From positions 1 to 64,000 of the forward strand of contig CACMRG010000003.1 in the NCBI GenBank assembly GCA_902616005.1: a stretch of 64,000 bases of DNA, read 5' to 3'. The notes under the pieces are model-generated. The model was given only the letters and a program-made list of their open reading frames with translations. It ran no database searches and was not told where the DNA came from. Within the stretch, counting starts at the first letter, position 1; every line of letters begins with the position of its first letter. The translations under genes and the position numbers were made by a program. This document shows, one piece after another, positions 63,601-64,000 of this stretch. The DNA is from an uncultured SAR116 cluster alpha proteobacterium (lineage in GTDB: Bacteria > Pseudomonadota > Alphaproteobacteria > Puniceispirillales > Marisalimonadaceae).

Positions 63601-64000
63601 AAATTTATCGCTAAAGTTAGACATTCAACTCCTGGTGTTGGACTGATTTCACCACCGCCTCATCATGATATTTATTCAATTGAAGATTTAGCTCAACTTA
63701 TATTTGATTTAAAAAATGTAAATCCTGAAGCCAGAATTTCTGTAAAGCTTGTCTCTGAGGTAGGTGTTGGCACTGTAGCGGCTGGAGTAAGTAAAGCACA
63801 TGCTGATCATGTTACAATTTCAGGGCATGATGGTGGAACTGGAGCCAGCCCGTTAACCTCAGTTTTAAATGCTGGAGGTCCTTGGGAGATAGGCTTATCA
63901 GAAACTCATCAAACTTTAGTAACAAATGGTTTAAGAGGTAGAATAGCAGTTCAAGTTGATGGTGGATTGAGAACAGGTAGAGACGTTGTGATTGGAGCAA
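60634..64000 (+). CDS. gltB: Glutamate synthase large subunit (3' end outside window)
   Basis: An open frame runs from ATG 60634 to the window end (at least 1122 codons of about 1500). It starts with a short propeptide, then the catalytic Cys27 of the glutamine amidotransferase ([13 protein letters not shown]); cleavage before this Cys would be needed. The Ntn domain continues with [17 protein letters not shown] and [13 protein letters not shown]. The FMN/synthase domain begins with [33 protein letters not shown] and [14 protein letters not shown]. At the edge it reads [14 protein letters not shown]. The iron-sulfur cluster and C-terminal beta-helix are beyond the window. It makes glutamate from 2-oxoglutarate and glutamine with NADPH. 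Confidence 0.97.
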   Translation, partial: MKKEIFKRIGFPEKKGLYDPSFEKDACGFGFIADINNEPKHEIVHQALDIVHKLDHRGAIGADPLAGDGAGILIQLPDKFFRDYFKSQKISLPELGNYAVGMVFLPNDITRSSIAQKAVEQAISDEGQIFIGWRDVPTEDTVLGNSVINNKPIIKQFFIQRSSKCKDEKHFQRKLYVIRKTVHKKIHQSNLLEWEDFYIVSLSTRTIVFKGMVLAPNLSKFYVDFQDTKFETAIALFHQRFSTNTFPSWRLAQPFRFLCHNGEINTVKGNINWMNSRKHSMKSKTLGDDLDKLWPIIENSPSDSSTFDNALELLVMGGYSLPHAMMLMIPEAWKDNASMDAERKAFYEYYSALIEPWDGPAAMAFTDGKQIAATLDRNGLRPARYIVTDDNLIIMASEVGVLPEIPEEKIVKKWRLQPGKMLLVDLEKNKIISDEDLKDDLKRKHPYTEWLKSNQILLSDVPKEIGPMTPDEKSLLNLQKAFGYTQEDLKFFLEPMIKSGEDPIGSMGRDIPLAALSNKSRLLYDYFFQNFAQVTNPPIDPIREELVMSLVSFIGPRPNLLDLTSGGKQKRLEVDQPILTNTDLERIRRIENHLSGSFKTLTLSICYKKDKNTGNIDSIISSLCSKAEKAVSENDYNILILSDRKVDEDHIALPALLATGAVHHHLIKKGLRTDVGIVVETGEARRVHDICLLAGYGAEAINPYLAFYTLSNIISKSKINVLEDEASKKYIKALNKGMLKVMSKMGISTFQSYCGAQIFDAVGLSSNVVEKFFTGTATRIEGVNLREIQSETEDRHFNAFKDNFEYDNILNIGGDLSFRLNGENHVWTPETIGMLQHAVRSADYSIFKKYSNKINNQTENFKSLRGLFKFKNINKPIHIDEVEPTSEIVKRFATGAMSLGSISTEAHSTLAIAMNRLGGRSNTGEGGEEPSRFKELPNGDSMKSRIKQVASGRFGVTTEYLVNATDIQIKMAQGAKPGEGGQLPGHKVDKFIAKVRHSTPGVGLISPPPHHDIYSIEDLAQLIFDLKNVNPEARISVKLVSEVGVGTVAAGVSKAHADHVTISGHDGGTGASPLTSVLNAGGPWEIGLSETHQTLVTNGLRGRIAVQVDGGLRTGRDVVIGA

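Noticed and set aside
63201-64000. Long minus-strand frames under gltB
   Set aside because: They are shadows of the highly conserved glutamate synthase frame and have no family-like sequence.

Overview
The window reads as chromosomal DNA of a streamlined, AT-rich alphaproteobacterium, most likely a marine free-living lineage of the SAR11/HIMB59/AEGEAN-169 kind. The exact clade cannot be fixed from this sequence alone. The alphaproteobacterial signs are an ATP12-type F1-ATPase assembly chaperone, a FYDLN-acid (TIGR02300) gene beside aroA-cmk-rpsA-ihfB, the trpF-trpB-trpA-accD-folC run, a ChvI/ChvG-type two-component pair, and rnd-lptC-lptA-lptB-ptsN. Streamlining shows in near-zero spacers, several convergent gene pairs whose stop codons interlock in one TTAA, and the absence of genes expected in conserved neighbourhoods (rpoN and hpf between lptB and ptsN; addAB between tsaE and trxA; hprK and PTS genes after chvG).

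Layout. 1-13,515: the S10/spc/alpha ribosomal superoperon from the 3' part of rpsJ to rplQ, with secY and adk inside and a probable internal promoter before rpsM. 13,522-17,717: a DUF429-like protein, an RluC-type pseudouridine synthase, a HAD phosphatase, the ATP12 chaperone, a small HEPN-like protein, and convergent lipB. 17,770-17,856: tRNA-Leu(GAG). 18,059-31,450: an accessory region of exported proteins. 31,454-34,402: TauE/SafE permease, a second copy of an unknown small protein, a GFA-type zinc protein, an ABC ATPase and a small zinc-ribbon protein. 34,418-43,218: polA, chvI-chvG, ahcY, tsaE, exonuclease I and trxA. 43,220-52,044 (minus strand): folC, accD, trpA, trpB, trpF, ihfB, rpsA, cmk, aroA. 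52,148-55,500: the FYDLN gene, tRNA-Ala(GGC), and a dehydrogenase-aldolase-dehydrogenase cassette. 55,497-60,521: ptsN, the lpt genes, rnd, an NDUFA9-like dehydrogenase and uppP. 60,634 to the end: the 5' two thirds or so of gltB.

The most unusual part is 18.7-30.7 kb. It holds three trypsin-like serine proteases with signal or lipoprotein peptides, each on a different N-terminal module: a charged coiled coil, MORN repeats, or TPR repeats. With them are an exported caspase-like (orthocaspase) protein with an EF-hand loop, several lipoproteins (a GNA1162/DUF799-like TPR protein, an LPP20-like protein, a small Cys-rich one) and a DUF4384-like exported protein. Two of the protease domains are identical over 657 bp at the DNA level although their N-terminal parts differ. 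That points to very recent module copying or gene conversion. A Cys-pair motif recurs in the caspase and in the MORN protease, linking the two. I read this as an extracytoplasmic sensing/proteolysis system; its function is not known from the sequence.

Other notable points: lptB has no usual start codon before its Walker A motif and very probably begins at CTG. A perfect 16-bp inverted repeat abuts the aroA start codon. A coiled-coil membrane gene at 23.4-24.4 kb is broken by two apparent frameshifts. No insertion sequence, CRISPR array, rRNA or phage gene was seen.
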